NCBI GenBank assembly: GCA_030629295.1 | Contig: DAOVPH010000100.1 | Span: 1 to 6,089 of the forward strand | Origin: Candidatus Latescibacterota bacterium | GTDB lineage: Bacteria; Latescibacterota; MVCY01 | Length of the DNA: 6,089 nucleotides | Direction: 5' to 3' | In this document: piece by piece, positions 5,110 through 6,089 of the stretch | Position numbering within the stretch: position 1 is the first letter of the stretch | How the letters are laid out: every line of letters starts with the position of its first letter | Made by a program: the position numbers and the translations under genes | Notes under the pieces: model-generated | Databases searched by the model: none | Seen by the model: the letters and a program-made list of their open reading frames with translations, nothing else | Told to the model about the DNA's origin: nothing

Positions 5110-6089
5110 ATGTTGTCTGACAAGCTGGAGGAGATAGAGAACCGATACTCAGAAGTAGAGCGACTTCTAACCGACTCCCAAATAATGAAACAGAGGGAGC
5201 GATATGGTGCCCTGGCTAAAGAGCACGAGGAATTGGGCGAGGCTGTGGTCCTCTACCGCCGTTACAAAGCTGTGCTGAAAGATTTTCAAGAGGCAGAGAG
5301 GATTCTCAACCAGTCCAATGGCTCTGAAGATGCCGAGCTGGTGGAACTGGCAAAGGCAGAGATCCAGGAGTTAAGGGGAGAAAAAGAGAGACTTTCGGAG
5401 CAATTACAGGAACTCCTGGTTCCCAAAGATCCTAACGATGAGAAGAACTGTATAATGGAAATCCGCGCTGGCACAGGTGGAGAAGAGGCCAGCCTGTTCG
5501 CTGGCGATCTCTACCGGATGTATTGCCGGTATGCTGATCGGCAGGGTTGGCAAATTGAGCCCTTAAGCTCCGCTCCTACCAGCTTAGGTGGATTTAAGGA
5601 GGTTATCTTGGCCGTTTCAGGCAAGAGGGTCTACGGAAAACTTAGATATGAGAGTGGTATCCACCGGGTGCAGCGCGTGCCAGTTACTGAATCCGGGGGC
5701 AGAATTCACACTTCAGCATCCTCAGTGGCTGTTTTGCTGGAGGTACCAGAGGTTGAAGTCCAACTCGATCCCGATGAGTTGAAAATAGAGGTCTTTCATT
5801 CCTCTGGACCGGGAGGGCAGGGCGTTAACACCACCGATTCAGCGGTCAGAATAACCCACACCCCTACCGGGCTGGTAGTACAGTGTCAGGATGAAAGGTC
5901 ACAGCATAAGAATAAGGCCAAGGCCCTTCAAATATTGCGGGCCAGACTTCAGGACAGGGTCCAAAGAGAATTAGAGGAAGAGATATCCCAAGACAGAAAA
6001 CTGCAGGTGGGCTCCGGAGATCGCAGCGCCAAAGTACGAACCTACAATTTTCCCCAGAACAGAGTAACTGACCACAGAATAAACCTCAC
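5110..6089 (+). CDS. prfA: Peptide chain release factor 1 (3' partial)
   Basis: Class I release factor that recognises UAA and UAG stop codons and triggers peptidyl-tRNA hydrolysis. The window holds 326 complete codons from ATG 5110; the frame is still open at the end, with about 30 residues missing from the usual 355-360. Residues 1-100 are the helical, charged N-terminal domain. Conserved EIRAGTGGEEASLFAGDLYRMY follows (landmark AGTGGEEA). HRVQRVP leads to P191-V192-T193, the RF1-type PxT codon-recognition motif (RF2 would have SPF). The catalytic G235-G236-Q237 sits in SSGPGGQGVNTTDSAVRITH; its glutamine is the usual target of the PrmC methyltransferase, whose gene often follows prfA and may lie just past the window. 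The C-terminal RTYNFPQNRVTDHR is also present. No frameshift of the kind found in prfB is seen or expected. Confidence 0.96.
   Translation, partial: MLSDKLEEIENRYSEVERLLTDSQIMKQRERYGALAKEHEELGEAVVLYRRYKAVLKDFQEAERILNQSNGSEDAELVELAKAEIQELRGEKERLSEQLQELLVPKDPNDEKNCIMEIRAGTGGEEASLFAGDLYRMYCRYADRQGWQIEPLSSAPTSLGGFKEVILAVSGKRVYGKLRYESGIHRVQRVPVTESGGRIHTSASSVAVLLEVPEVEVQLDPDELKIEVFHSSGPGGQGVNTTDSAVRITHTPTGLVVQCQDERSQHKNKAKALQILRARLQDRVQRELEEEISQDRKLQVGSGDRSAKVRTYNFPQNRVTDHRINL

Overview
This looks like a housekeeping stretch of a bacterial chromosome. Six genes, all on the + strand, encode an RNA-modification or translation-linked radical SAM protein, an RNase E/G-family ribonuclease, ribosomal proteins L21, L27 and L31, and peptide chain release factor 1. 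Both end genes are cut by the window edges. Base composition is moderate (about 50% GC by eye) and no gene stands out from its neighbours. The order radical SAM protein - rng - rplU - rpmA - rpmE - prfA is seen in several Gram-negative and candidate phyla. The B12/radical SAM protein family is common in anaerobes. The zinc-type L31, an L27 with no cleavable N-terminal extension, and a divergent L21 N-terminus argue against a typical Firmicute. I cannot name the lineage; an uncultured anaerobic bacterium, perhaps near the Desulfobacterota or a candidate phylum, is a guess.

Layout: 3-2264 is the C-terminal ~750 residues of a B12-binding/radical SAM protein fused to a DUF2344 (radical SAM-linked) domain. 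Two bases later, from a TTG start, comes the RNase G gene (2267-3772). A gene-free stretch of 267 bases (3773-4039) follows, dominated by a long nested imperfect inverted repeat. Next are rplU (4040-4372) and rpmA (4375-4623), tightly coupled. A 75-base spacer with two small hairpins leads to rpmE (TTG start, 4699-4932). A 177-base spacer with one perfect hairpin leads to prfA (5110 to beyond the end).

The genes share a translation and RNA-metabolism theme: rRNA/mRNA processing, 50S subunit assembly and termination. The radical SAM-rng pair is translationally coupled. The ribosomal pair rplU-rpmA probably forms its own expression unit, separated from rng by the palindromic element.

I found no convincing previously undescribed system. 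The most interesting item is the nested inverted repeat between rng and rplU, which looks like a small non-coding palindromic or MITE-like element and would fold into a large hairpin if transcribed. Next is the poorly characterised radical SAM/DUF2344 fusion coupled to RNase G.
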